A stretch of 64,000 nt of DNA from assembly GCF_003611475.1 (NCBI RefSeq), contig NZ_RAXT01000008.1, positions 1 through 64,000 of the forward strand, written 5' to 3'. Positions 28,586 to 37,259 of this stretch are shown one piece after another. The DNA is from Acinetobacter rongchengensis (lineage in GTDB: Bacteria > Pseudomonadota > Gammaproteobacteria > Pseudomonadales > Moraxellaceae). The stretch's first letter is position 1. The number at the start of each line of letters is the position of its first letter. The translations under genes were made by a program, and so were the position numbers. The notes under the pieces were generated by a model. That model did not search any database. It worked only from the letters and a program-made list of their open reading frames with translations, and had not been told where the DNA came from.

Positions 28586-29623
28586 ATGCATATACGTTTC
28601 CCTTCCAAGTTAGTTGCAGGTGATTTAATTGCGATCACAGCACCATCCACGGGTGTTCCACCCTCATTACACCCTCGTTTAGATCTTGTCATCAAAATGC
28701 TTGAAGCAAGAGGCTTCCGAGTTATCGAAGGACATTGCTTGCGTACGGTATATAAAAATAAAAGTGCCGATAAAATATTACGTGCAGAAGAATTAAAAAA
28801 CTTTCTGACCAATCCAGAGATCAAAGCCATTTTGCCACCATGGGGTGGTGAATTGGCCATGGAATTACTAACACTCATTAACTTTGCTGAACTCGCCAAA
28901 CTTGAACCAAAATGGTTTTCAGGATTTTCTGACCTCAGTACTTTACATGTCCCCATAACAACCCTTTCAGGTTGGGCGACTTTACATGGGCCAAACTTAA
29001 TGGAACTTGCTGCTGAACTACTAGATCCAATGACGCAGAAAATATGGGAAGTCCTAACCAGCGATAGAGAAATGGTGATCACCCAACAATCTTCATCGTT
29101 TTATCAAAAAGATCACAGTGATTGGATCGCTAATCCAAAAGCAGGTTTGAATCTCACAGAACCTACACAATGGAAACGTCTAGATGGTAAAAGCACTGCT
29201 ATAGATTTTAAAGGTCGTTTAATTGGTGGATGTTTAGAAACGATTTCAAGACTGGCTGGAACCCAATTTGCCAATCTTCCCCAATTTTATCAACAGCATG
29301 CAAAAGATGGCGTCATTCTGTATTTTGAAAGTTCAGAATTAAAACCTTGTGAACTTACCAGAGCCCTACTCAGTCTGAAAATGCATGGCTGGTTTAATCA
29401 CATTTCTGGCCTACTTATAGGCAGAAATATGGAACAACAAGTTGCTCATTCGACTCAACAAAACGCTTTTGATGCTATTCATTCAGTGTTAAGTGATCTC
29501 GCTATACCTATTTTGTATGATGTGGATATCGGCCATGTTGCTCCACAATTATCCTTAGTGAATGGCGCTCTTGCACATGTTTTCTTTAATGAAAATGGCA
29601 GTACGATTTCGCAATATTTATAA
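28586..29623 (+). CDS. S66-family peptidase (LD-carboxypeptidase / MccF-like)
   Basis: 345 residues. The catalytic Ser lies in WFSGFSDLSTL (near residue 114). The Glu (YFESSE) and His (DIGHVAPQ) of the Ser-Glu-His set are present in the C-terminal domain. The family includes LD-carboxypeptidases that trim murein tetrapeptides in recycling and MccF, which cleaves microcin C; the WGGELAMELL segment and length lean toward the MccF-like branch, but this is not decisive. No signal peptide, so it is cytoplasmic. Monocistronic, between two terminators. Confidence 0.85.
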   Translation: MHIRFPSKLVAGDLIAITAPSTGVPPSLHPRLDLVIKMLEARGFRVIEGHCLRTVYKNKSADKILRAEELKNFLTNPEIKAILPPWGGELAMELLTLINFAELAKLEPKWFSGFSDLSTLHVPITTLSGWATLHGPNLMELAAELLDPMTQKIWEVLTSDREMVITQQSSSFYQKDHSDWIANPKAGLNLTEPTQWKRLDGKSTAIDFKGRLIGGCLETISRLAGTQFANLPQFYQQHAKDGVILYFESSELKPCELTRALLSLKMHGWFNHISGLLIGRNMEQQVAHSTQQNAFDAIHSVLSDLAIPILYDVDIGHVAPQLSLVNGALAHVFFNENGSTISQYL

Positions 29624-29661
29624 ACTTTATGCACAAAAAACCAACTGTTTTTCACTTATGC

Positions 29662-29690
29662 AAAACCCAATCAAATTTGATTGGGTTTTA
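29662..29690. terminator. Bidirectional terminator, S66 peptidase / acs
   Basis: AAAACCCAATCAAA / TTTGATTGGGTTTT perfect palindrome (29662-29689), between convergent genes. Confidence 0.85.
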
Positions 29691-29713
29691 ACTCGATCAT
29701 TCAATGCATTGGC

Positions 29714-31657
29714 TTAGCTATTTGCTTTAACTTCAGCAATCAGTTGATCTACCACACTTGGATCTGCCAATGTAGACGTATCGCCTAAGCTGTCCAATTC
29801 AGCTGCCGCAATCTTTCTTAAAATACGACGCATGATTTTCCCTGAACGGGTTTTCGGTAAAGCAGGTGCCCAATAGATTGCATCAGGTGTAGCAACAGGA
29901 CCGAGTACTTTACGCACCCAAGCGACTAATTCCTTACGCAACTCTTCAGTTTCAGCCTCACCCGCTTGTAAAGTGACATAAGCAGCGATACCTTGTCCTT
30001 TAATCTCATGCGGCATACCGACCACAGCAGATTCAGCAACTTTCTCATGGGCGACCAAAGCACTTTCAATCTCAGCCGTACCTAAACGGTGCCCTGAAAC
30101 ATTCAGAACATCATCTACACGTCCTGTAATCCAGTAATATCCATCTTTATCTCGTCGTGCACCATCACCTGTAAAATACGTTCCCGGATAAGTCGAAAAA
30201 TAAGCTTCAATAAACCGCTCAGGATCTCCCCAAATGGTACGCATTTGCCCCGGCCAAGAATCTTTAATAATTAGATTTCCTTCTGCAACACCGTCCAACT
30301 CTTTACCATCAGCATCGACTAAAGCAGGCTGAATACCAAAGAATGGACGGGTTGCCGAACCCGGTTTCAAAGGTGTTGCACCTGGCAATGGGGAAATAAG
30401 AATACCGCCAGTTTCCGTTTGCCACCATGTATCTACAATTGGACAACGACTTTCACCCACCACGGTATAGTACCAATTCCACGCTTCAGGGTTAATCGGC
30501 TCACCCACTGAACCCAATAAACGCAAACTACTGCGGTCACTTTCTCGCACAAAAGCATCACCTTCTCGCATCATCGCGCGAATTGCTGTTGGTGCAGTAT
30601 AGAGAATAGTCACATTATGTTTATCAACAATATGCCCTGTACGTGCCCATGTTGGATACTGCGGAATACCTTCAGACATCACCGTTGTTGTACCATTTGA
30701 TAATGGCCCATACAGAACATAGGAATGTCCTGTGATCCAACCGACATCTGCCGTACACCAGAACACATCATTTTGTTTAATATCAAATACTTCTCGGAAT
30801 GTTGTATTGACATAAGTCAAATAACCGCCTGTGGTATGTAAAACCCCTTTTGGCTTACCTGTAGAGCCTGATGTATAGAGAATGAATAATGGATCTTCCG
30901 CATTCATCGCTTCAGGTGGACAAATGTCAGTCACCGTCATGATTTCCATGTGGTACCACAAATCACGACCATCTTTCATCGTAATTGGATACCCTGTACG
31001 GTGTACTACAATCATTTTCTCAACAGAAGAGGTTCCATCAAGTGCCAAAGCCGCATCCACATTTTCTTTGAGTGGAATGGTTTTTCCACCACGCATCCCC
31101 TGATCCGCAGTAATCACCAACTTCGCTTGGCTGTCATCTATTCTGCTTGCCAAAGAATCTGGTGAAAATCCCCCAAAAACCACACAATGCACAGCGCCTA
31201 TACGTGTACATGCCAACATTGCGATTGCTGCTTCTGGAATCATTGGCATATACAAAATAACGCGATCACCTTTTCCAATTCCATTCTTTTTCAAAACATT
31301 GGCAAAACGGCAAACTTCATCATGTAATTCTTCAAATGAAATGATCTTGTGTCGTGATGGATGATCACCTTCCCAAATAATTGCAGGTTTGAGTGGATGT
31401 TCTTTTAAATGACGATCTAAACAGTTGGCACTGACATTGAGCTCACCATCTGCGAACCATTCTATTTTAAAGTTGTCTTTGTCATAGTTTGTATTTTTGA
31501 CTTGAGTGAATGGTTTAATCCACTCCAACTTTTGTGCAGCTTCCGCCCAAAACGCATCTGGATCATCGACTGACTGTTGGTAACGCTCAAAGTACTCTTG
31601 TTCATTGGTCCTTGCTGTTTTTACAAATTGTTCAGGAACTGGATAAATTTCATTCAT
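29714..31657 (-). CDS. acs: Acetyl-coenzyme A synthetase
   Basis: 647 residues, full length. AMP-forming: acetate plus ATP gives acetyl-AMP, then acetyl-CoA. The P-loop-like [11 protein letters not shown], the TWWQTETGG motif, the [20 protein letters not shown] hinge region and the C-terminal [11 protein letters not shown] are all present; the Lys in SGK (about residue 606) is the site whose acetylation inactivates Acs in other bacteria. With ActP, it completes acetate uptake and activation. Its promoter shares a 10-base motif and spacing with yjcH-actP, so the two are probably co-activated. Confidence 0.97.
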   Translation of the reverse strand: MNEIYPVPEQFVKTARTNEQEYFERYQQSVDDPDAFWAEAAQKLEWIKPFTQVKNTNYDKDNFKIEWFADGELNVSANCLDRHLKEHPLKPAIIWEGDHPSRHKIISFEELHDEVCRFANVLKKNGIGKGDRVILYMPMIPEAAIAMLACTRIGAVHCVVFGGFSPDSLASRIDDSQAKLVITADQGMRGGKTIPLKENVDAALALDGTSSVEKMIVVHRTGYPITMKDGRDLWYHMEIMTVTDICPPEAMNAEDPLFILYTSGSTGKPKGVLHTTGGYLTYVNTTFREVFDIKQNDVFWCTADVGWITGHSYVLYGPLSNGTTTVMSEGIPQYPTWARTGHIVDKHNVTILYTAPTAIRAMMREGDAFVRESDRSSLRLLGSVGEPINPEAWNWYYTVVGESRCPIVDTWWQTETGGILISPLPGATPLKPGSATRPFFGIQPALVDADGKELDGVAEGNLIIKDSWPGQMRTIWGDPERFIEAYFSTYPGTYFTGDGARRDKDGYYWITGRVDDVLNVSGHRLGTAEIESALVAHEKVAESAVVGMPHEIKGQGIAAYVTLQAGEAETEELRKELVAWVRKVLGPVATPDAIYWAPALPKTRSGKIMRRILRKIAAAELDSLGDTSTLADPSVVDQLIAEVKANS

Positions 31658-31734
31658 AGTTCTACTTCCTTGATTTGCTATCTCATCACGAGATATATGC
31701 CTACGTTATTGATTTTATTACTTGCATGTACGCA

Positions 31735-31763
31735 GTATTACGATAGCGCATTTTGTATCACAA
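31735..31763 (-). promoter_or_regulatory. Promoter of acs
   Basis: Reverse strand TTGTGA (31763-31758), 17-base spacer, TAATAC (31740-31735); predicted start near 31728, leader about 70 bases. Confidence 0.6.
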
Positions 31764-31768
31764 TTGTG

Positions 31769-31778
31769 CTTTGGTCGT
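31769..31778. promoter_or_regulatory. Candidate activator site upstream of acs, shared with actP
   Basis: CTTTGGTCGT on the + strand, five bases beyond the -35 hexamer, centred near -46. Identical to the site at 20534-20543, with the same promoter geometry. Proposed CrbR-like site. Confidence 0.55.
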
Positions 31779-32145
31779 AGACGCAAAGTTCACTTTTGCT
31801 GTCATAATCTATTGAGTCATTTGCAAAAACATCCGATTTTTCAATATTTATGCCGTTTTTTTGATCTTATAATGACTACAAGAAAGTGCCTATGACTTTT
31901 TTCAGAAAAAAACATTTTCTTACTGAATGCTTCAAACTGGCTTAGCGCACCACACAAACTTAAGAATTGCCAATATTCTTGTAAGTCCCTCTATTTATAA
32001 TTTTTTTATTTTGATTTATCCATCTTATCTAGATCCTACTGGAGATTAGATAGGCGAGTTTTATCATTTTATATCTAGACTAAGAAAATCTGTAAACAAA
32101 GCTTAACTTCTTTAAAATTTCAGGCAAAATACGCAAATCATTTCA
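31779..32145. other. Rest of the divergent intergenic region, acs / mscS
   Basis: AT-rich with several T-runs but no gene. An imperfect inverted repeat TATCTA / TAGATA lies near 32027-32051, about 100 bases before the mscS start. No convincing promoter or ribosome-binding site for mscS was found. Confidence 0.4.
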
Positions 32146-33129
32146 TTGGATATTGCTGTGGCTGAAGAAGCAAATAAACTAAGTGAAGTCGCTCAAGATA
32201 CGACTCAGTTGCTCCATACTGCAGGTGAGAAAACTGCCAAAACAGTCATTGAACATACTGCAAAATATAACGATGCTTATACCACCATCGACAAAATTAT
32301 GGATGGGTTTTGGGAACGTGTTCCTTATTTCTGCATTGCTCTGGTTGTATTGCTGATCTTTTGGTTATTGTCTAAAGTATTTAAATTCTTTATCCGTAAA
32401 ACATTAGAAAACCGCTCATATACTCGTCAAAATTTGGTTTTGGTGTTAAACCGTGTCGGCAGTAGTTTTATTATCTTTTTTGGTTTTCTGATTGCAATGG
32501 TTATCGCGATCCCTGGTTTTACGCCAGGTCAGTTGATGAGTGCTTTAGGGATTGGCTCCGTCGCTATCGGTTTTGCATTCAAAGATATTTTCCAAAATAT
32601 GCTTTCAGGTGTGCTGATTCTTCTAGGCGAACCCTTCAAAATTGGCGATGACATCATTGTCAATAATATGGAAGGCACGGTTGAAGACATTCAAATTCGA
32701 GCAACATTCCTACGCTCACCTGATGGCCGTCGTATAGTGATTCCAAATGCAACGGTTTATACCAGCGCAGTGACTGTCAATACTGCTTATCAACGTCGTC
32801 GTTGTGAGTTTATCGTCGGCATAGGCTATGAAGATGATGTGCAAAAAGCGAAAAATATTATTTTAGAACTACTCGATAAAGATAGTAGCATTCTCAGCCA
32901 ACCGGGTTTTAGCGTGAATGTCACTGCTTTAGCCGATTTCTCAGTGAATTTAAAAGTGCAATGGTGGGTCAATACCACTGAAACTTCAACGTCTGCGTCA
33001 ATCAGCAAAATTCAAGAGATGGTTGTGCATTCATTTGCTGAAAATAATGTGTCAATTCCTTATCCTGTACAAGAAGTTAAAATTTATCGTGGTGAAAGTG
33101 CTGAAGAAGAATCAGCCCGCGCTAAATAA
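32146..33129 (+). CDS. MscS-family small-conductance mechanosensitive channel
   Basis: 327 residues. A short helical N-terminus and three membrane helices lead into the pore-lining stretch LGIGSVAIGFAFKDIFQNMLSGVLILLGEPFKIGD, the MscS hallmark, followed by the beta domain (EGTVEDIQIRATFLRSPDGRRIVIPNATVY) and the alpha/beta C-terminal domain. The channel releases solutes on hypo-osmotic shock. No in-frame ATG exists near the start: translation must begin at TTG 32146 or GTG 32158, neither with a clear ribosome-binding site. The last 18 bases overlap the end of rsmE on the other strand. Confidence 0.92.
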   Translation: MDIAVAEEANKLSEVAQDTTQLLHTAGEKTAKTVIEHTAKYNDAYTTIDKIMDGFWERVPYFCIALVVLLIFWLLSKVFKFFIRKTLENRSYTRQNLVLVLNRVGSSFIIFFGFLIAMVIAIPGFTPGQLMSALGIGSVAIGFAFKDIFQNMLSGVLILLGEPFKIGDDIIVNNMEGTVEDIQIRATFLRSPDGRRIVIPNATVYTSAVTVNTAYQRRRCEFIVGIGYEDDVQKAKNIILELLDKDSSILSQPGFSVNVTALADFSVNLKVQWWVNTTETSTSASISKIQEMVVHSFAENNVSIPYPVQEVKIYRGESAEEESARAK

Positions 33130-33825
33130 CCGTCCAAGCACATAAGGAATCACGGTTTCAGTACGAATAATACGGTTGCCTAAGCTCACAGCTTGGCAGC
33201 CGTTTTTAATAAGTAAATCAACCTCATAAGGAATAAAGCCGCCTTCTGGTCCAATCATAATCGTACACGGATGATCAATCGCAGAAGGCATTTTTTGTTC
33301 AACATAAGGGTGCGCTACATAAGCTGGCGATTGTGCTGTAATTAAAGCTGGAAGAATGTCTTCGGTAAACGGTTTAAAGCGTTTATACAGCTCAATTTTA
33401 GGCGCGATTGTATCGCCTGCCTGCTCTAAACCTAAAGTGACATAATGATCAAGCTGTTGCAAAAAAGGCGTTTGCCAATAACTTTTATCGACTCGATAAC
33501 TGTGGATAAGAATTAACTTATCCACACCCAAAGTTATAGCATCCATCACTAAACGACGTAAAACCTTGGGGCGAGGCAATGCCACCACTAAGGTTACAGG
33601 TAGCTTTTTAGGAACAAGCTCTTCTTGAATCGGTTTGATTTGGATAGAGTTTTCTGTAATGCTAATAATTTCGGTGAGATAACGTTTTCCATCACGAATA
33701 CCGACTCTAAGTGTATCGCCCACTTGAATATCAACATGGGTTTTTAAATGCTCGATTGGTCTTTTGGCACTAATCGTCCAAATTTCGGATAAGGTTTGAC
33801 GTGAATCGAGCAAGACAATATTCAT
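33112..33825 (-). CDS. rsmE: 16S rRNA m3U1498 methyltransferase RsmE
   Basis: 237 residues, usual length. An N-terminal PUA-like domain (1-70) is followed by a SPOUT methyltransferase domain with the knot motifs MIGPEGGF and LGNRIIRTETV. It methylates U1498 of 16S rRNA on the assembled 30S subunit. It overlaps the mscS gene tail to tail by 18 bases, and no terminator separates them, so antisense interference between the transcripts is possible. Confidence 0.95.
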   Translation of the reverse strand: MNIVLLDSRQTLSEIWTISAKRPIEHLKTHVDIQVGDTLRVGIRDGKRYLTEIISITENSIQIKPIQEELVPKKLPVTLVVALPRPKVLRRLVMDAITLGVDKLILIHSYRVDKSYWQTPFLQQLDHYVTLGLEQAGDTIAPKIELYKRFKPFTEDILPALITAQSPAYVAHPYVEQKMPSAIDHPCTIMIGPEGGFIPYEVDLLIKNGCQAVSLGNRIIRTETVIPYVLGRLFSAG

Positions 33826-33906
33826 AAGAAAATTTTATATTCCTGTTTTATGTACAATAAATAGGCGAATGAAGTTAGAAATTTTGATGAACGTGCTATC
33901 GCGTTA

Positions 33907-33998
33907 GGCGACATGGATGTCGCCGTTGGACAAGGACGATAAGGATATCCCCTTTGTCCAACAAAGGATTTTTGTTACTTTTCATCTCTGAAAAGTAA
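33907..33998. repeat. Cluster of three palindromic repeats (REP-like)
   Basis: GGCGACATGGATGTCGCC is a perfect 8-bp-arm palindrome (33907-33924). TTGGACAAGG (33926-33935) pairs with CTTTGTCCAA (33952-33961) with one G-T position. TTACTTTTCA / TGAAAAGTAA (33975-33998) is a perfect 10-bp hairpin with TCTC loop. No T-run follows, and no gene is encoded. The shape resembles dispersed extragenic palindromic elements; I see no second copy in this window. Confidence 0.6.
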
Positions 33999-34107
33999 GA
34001 CATTGCCTACACAAATAACTTAAAACACTTCAATATAAATTGTGGCTGTGTTAATCAATTAAATTTATCATTGCTTTATATTTAATCTTATAAAATCACA
34101 TACGAAA

Positions 34108-35388
34108 TTATAAATACCCATCAATCACAGCGATATGCTTCTGCACAGAACCCTTATTGCGATTCAAAACTTCAATTGCATGCTGACTCAACTGCTGTGC
34201 AAAAGTTGCATCTTGCAAACAACGCACCAATAACTCAGCAACCTCATCTGCGGTTGATCCAACCTTTACAGCATCCGCTTGTAAAAACTCATCAACAATG
34301 ACTTGGAAATTAAAATAATTTGGGCCAATAATGGTTGGCACATCTAAAACCATCGGTTCTAAAATATTATGCCCGCCACCCGGTTCATTTAATGAACCAC
34401 CGACAAAACAGGCTTGGCTAAGCGCATACCAAAGCCACATTTCCCCCATACTATCTGCCAAATAAACTTGAGTATCTGATTGAATCGATTGGTTTAAACT
34501 ACGTCTTTGAGTATTTAAATTCAAACTTTGTGCAACATGAAATACTTCATCAAAGCGTTCAGGGTGACGAGGGACAACAATACAGAGCCTATCTGGATGC
34601 TGATCTAAATAAGGCTTTAAGCTAGTTAATAACTTTTCTTCTTCTGGAGAATGAGTACTGGCAATGGTGATAATTTTACGTGAACTTAAATGCCAAGCTT
34701 GTTTTAACTGTTCAGCAGTTTGAATAAATTGCTCAGGTGCAGCAATATCAAACTTAATACTACCCACCACTTCTGTACGATTACCTTCAATCCCAAGGTC
34801 GATAAAACGTTGTTGCGTCGCTAAATCTTGTGCCAATAACCGATCTAAATTTTGCAACATTGGACGTGTCAAACTTGGTACTTTTGCATAACCTTTGGCT
34901 GATTTCTCTGAAAGACGTGCATTGACCAAAAGACATGGCACATTGAGTTTTTTGGCTTGATCTATTAAATTTGGCCAAAGCTCAGTTTCAACCAATATCA
35001 ACAACTTAGGTTGATATTTTTGATAAAAATCTGCAATTAAATCATGCTGATCCGCAGGTAAATAGACCGCTTGAAACAATGCCTCATAAGGTGCTTTGAG
35101 AAAGAGGGATTTGGAACGTGCTTGCCCAGTCTTGGTGGTATTGGTAACGAGAACACGATGACCTAATTTTAAATAATGCTCAATCAGCGGCTGTGCTGCA
35201 TTGGTTTCACCAAAAGAAACACAATGGAACCAAATGGTTTGTATATTCTTAGGTGTTTGAAATGGGCCAAAGCGTTCTAGGCATTCTTGTTGATATTGCT
35301 GCATATTCTGCGCACGTTTTTTTATCCGCCATTTATACAAAGGTTTGACGATTGCAAGCGCTGCGTTATACCAAAAAGGAGTAGCCAA
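34108..35388 (-). CDS. waaA: 3-deoxy-D-manno-octulosonic acid (Kdo) transferase
   Basis: 426 residues, full length GT30-family enzyme with an N-terminal membrane-associated helix, the acceptor-site motif HCVSFGETNAAQPLI (the SxGE glutamate) and a C-terminal donor domain with GGSLNEPGGGHNILEP and the VPTIIGPNYFNF stretch. It adds Kdo from CMP-Kdo to lipid IVA in lipooligosaccharide core synthesis at the inner-membrane inner face. Monocistronic here. Confidence 0.95.
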   Translation of the reverse strand: MATPFWYNAALAIVKPLYKWRIKKRAQNMQQYQQECLERFGPFQTPKNIQTIWFHCVSFGETNAAQPLIEHYLKLGHRVLVTNTTKTGQARSKSLFLKAPYEALFQAVYLPADQHDLIADFYQKYQPKLLILVETELWPNLIDQAKKLNVPCLLVNARLSEKSAKGYAKVPSLTRPMLQNLDRLLAQDLATQQRFIDLGIEGNRTEVVGSIKFDIAAPEQFIQTAEQLKQAWHLSSRKIITIASTHSPEEEKLLTSLKPYLDQHPDRLCIVVPRHPERFDEVFHVAQSLNLNTQRRSLNQSIQSDTQVYLADSMGEMWLWYALSQACFVGGSLNEPGGGHNILEPMVLDVPTIIGPNYFNFQVIVDEFLQADAVKVGSTADEVAELLVRCLQDATFAQQLSQHAIEVLNRNKGSVQKHIAVIDGYL

Positions 35389-35590
35389 ACAAAATGCCCC
35401 AAAATGAATTCAATCGGCAAATATAACAGAGCTGTATTCAGTTGTTAATGAATAATGTTGTGAATAAATCATATTGAATGATTTTTGCCGTACTCAAAAC
35501 AACCACACTGTTTCTTAATAATTCAACCCATATCGATATCTAGCCGTTCTCATCTGATTGCTTCGCAATACTTTTAAAATCAGTCCATCA

Positions 35591-35630
35591 AAAAATAAAG
35601 CTGTATTCATTCTTAAACAAATACAGCTTT
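35591..35630 (-). terminator. Terminator of the arsR-OYE operon
   Basis: AAAGCTGTATT (35597-35607) / AATACAGCTTT (35620-35630). Read leftward it is followed by ATTTTTT. Confidence 0.75.
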
Positions 35631-35680
35631 TACATCACAGAAAAATATTCAATCAAAACAGTAAAATGGAATATTAAATA

Positions 35681-36766
35681 TTAAGCAGATAGCTCACTTT
35701 CAGATGTTTCCGCCAAAGTTGGATAATCGATATAGCCTTCCGCTGTCTGCGAACCGATCATATTTTCAAACACCAATTCATTTAAAGGTGCATCAGCAAC
35801 TAAACGCTCAAACAAATCAGGATTGGCAATATAAGCCTTACCAAAAGACACTGCATCTGCATGACCCGTAGCCAATAGATTAATCGCCTCTTCACGGCTT
35901 AAACGCATATTGGCAATATAAGGTACACCACCAGAGCGAGCTTTCATATAGTCACTAATGCTGTCATCTGCTAAATATTCACGGGTAAAGAAGAAAGCAA
36001 TTTTACGTTTACCTAATTCTTCCAAAACATAACCAAAGGTTTCACGTGGATCAGCATCACCCATATCATGCTCATCACCACGTGGTGCCAAATGGACACC
36101 AACGCGCCCTGCACCCCAAACTTCGATCAATGCATCAACCACTTCAAGCAGAAAACGTGCACGGTTTTCAACTGAACCACCATACTTATCTTCACGCTGA
36201 TTGGTTGAACTTTGTAAGAATTGATCGATTAAATAACCATTGGCAGCATGCAGTTCTACACCATCAAATCCCGCCAATTTAGCGTTAATCGCAGCTTGTT
36301 TAAACTGTTGAGTAATCTGATGAATTTCAGTGATTTCTAATGGGCGAGGTACCACATATTCACGTTTAGGACGAAGTAAACTCACATGACCAGCTTGTTG
36401 AACAGCACTTGCAGAAACAGGGGTTTCTCCGCCAAGTAAATCAGGGTGTGAAACACGACCGACATGCCATAACTGTGCGACGATTAAGCCTTGTTTTTCA
36501 TGCACTGCTTGAGTGACGTCTTTCCACCCCTCAACTTGTGCATCGCTAAACAGTCCCGGTGTATTTAAATAACCATTGGCTTCTTCAGAAACCACAGTCG
36601 CTTCAGAAATAATTAAACCTGCACTGGCACGTTGCGCATAGTATTCAGCCATCATTGCTGTTGGAACACGATCGTCGGTTGCACGACTACGTGTTAAAGG
36701 CGCCATCACTACACGATTTTTAAGTTTTAAATCACCAAGTACCAAGGGAGAATTGAGTTCAGCCAT
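35681..36766 (-). CDS. Old Yellow Enzyme-family ene-reductase (NemA-like)
   Basis: 361 residues. FMN-binding TIM barrel with the OYE signatures APLTRSRA near the start, QLWHVGRVSHP, the substrate-anchoring HAANGYLIDQFLQSSTNQREDKYGGS and the GVHLAP strand. NADPH-dependent reduction of activated alkenes, quinones, N-ethylmaleimide or nitrate esters is expected. It is preceded by an ArsR-type regulator gene 37 bases upstream, so it is likely induced by electrophiles or a related signal. Exact substrate unknown. Confidence 0.92.
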   Translation of the reverse strand: MAELNSPLVLGDLKLKNRVVMAPLTRSRATDDRVPTAMMAEYYAQRASAGLIISEATVVSEEANGYLNTPGLFSDAQVEGWKDVTQAVHEKQGLIVAQLWHVGRVSHPDLLGGETPVSASAVQQAGHVSLLRPKREYVVPRPLEITEIHQITQQFKQAAINAKLAGFDGVELHAANGYLIDQFLQSSTNQREDKYGGSVENRARFLLEVVDALIEVWGAGRVGVHLAPRGDEHDMGDADPRETFGYVLEELGKRKIAFFFTREYLADDSISDYMKARSGGVPYIANMRLSREEAINLLATGHADAVSFGKAYIANPDLFERLVADAPLNELVFENMIGSQTAEGYIDYPTLAETSESELSA

Positions 36767-36803
36767 ATTTGCCTCATCACTTGCTTTTCCATGATTTAAG
36801 GAA

Positions 36804-37103
36804 TCAAAGCGAGTTTTTTAGATAATCAATATATTGCTGAATTAAAGCTTCATTGCGAGAAAAATATGACCATTGACCATATTTTTCTGCCTGAATTAAA
36901 CCTGCCTGTTGTAATACAGATAAATGATTAGACATCGTTGACTGAGAGACATTACCGAGTTTTTCGATATTCCCTGCACAGACACCACGATTAAAGCCAC
37001 CGCATTGCTCTTCCGATAAAAACTGTTGTGGATTTTTCAGCCACTCTAGTATTTGTCGTCGAGTCGGATTTGCCAATGCTTTAAAAATTAAATCAATATC
37101 CAT
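36804..37103 (-). CDS. ArsR-family transcriptional regulator with two cysteines
   Basis: 99 residues from the ATG at 37103; the frame can extend to a TTG at 37118, but neither start has a good ribosome-binding site. A winged helix-turn-helix of ArsR type (IFKALANPTRRQILEWL; VSQSTMSNHLSVLQQAGLI). An insertion between helices carries two Cys eight residues apart (EQCGGFNRGVCAGN), which could sense metal, thiol oxidation or electrophiles. It is first in an apparent operon with the OYE gene. An inverted repeat TTCGAT-N6-ATCGAA upstream (37170-37187) is a probable operator, so autorepression is likely. Confidence 0.88.
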   Translation of the reverse strand: MDIDLIFKALANPTRRQILEWLKNPQQFLSEEQCGGFNRGVCAGNIEKLGNVSQSTMSNHLSVLQQAGLIQAEKYGQWSYFSRNEALIQQYIDYLKNSL

Positions 37104-37169
37104 CTTAGACACATTCAATAAAAGTGCAAAGCTCTGTTCAGCATCTTGAATATTACTATATCGTATTTT

Positions 37170-37187
37170 TTCGATTATTATATCGAA
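37170..37187. promoter_or_regulatory. Candidate operator of the ArsR-OYE operon
   Basis: TTCGAT, six bases, ATCGAA, within an AT-rich region with a further ATATCG copy at 37158-37163, about 70 bases upstream of the regulator start. Shape and position fit an ArsR dimer site. Confidence 0.5.
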
Positions 37188-37259
37188 TATTTTAGATATT
37201 AATACAATTTACTGTTAAAGCTTTGCTTTTGTTCAGTATTTAATTTACAAACTTAAGGC

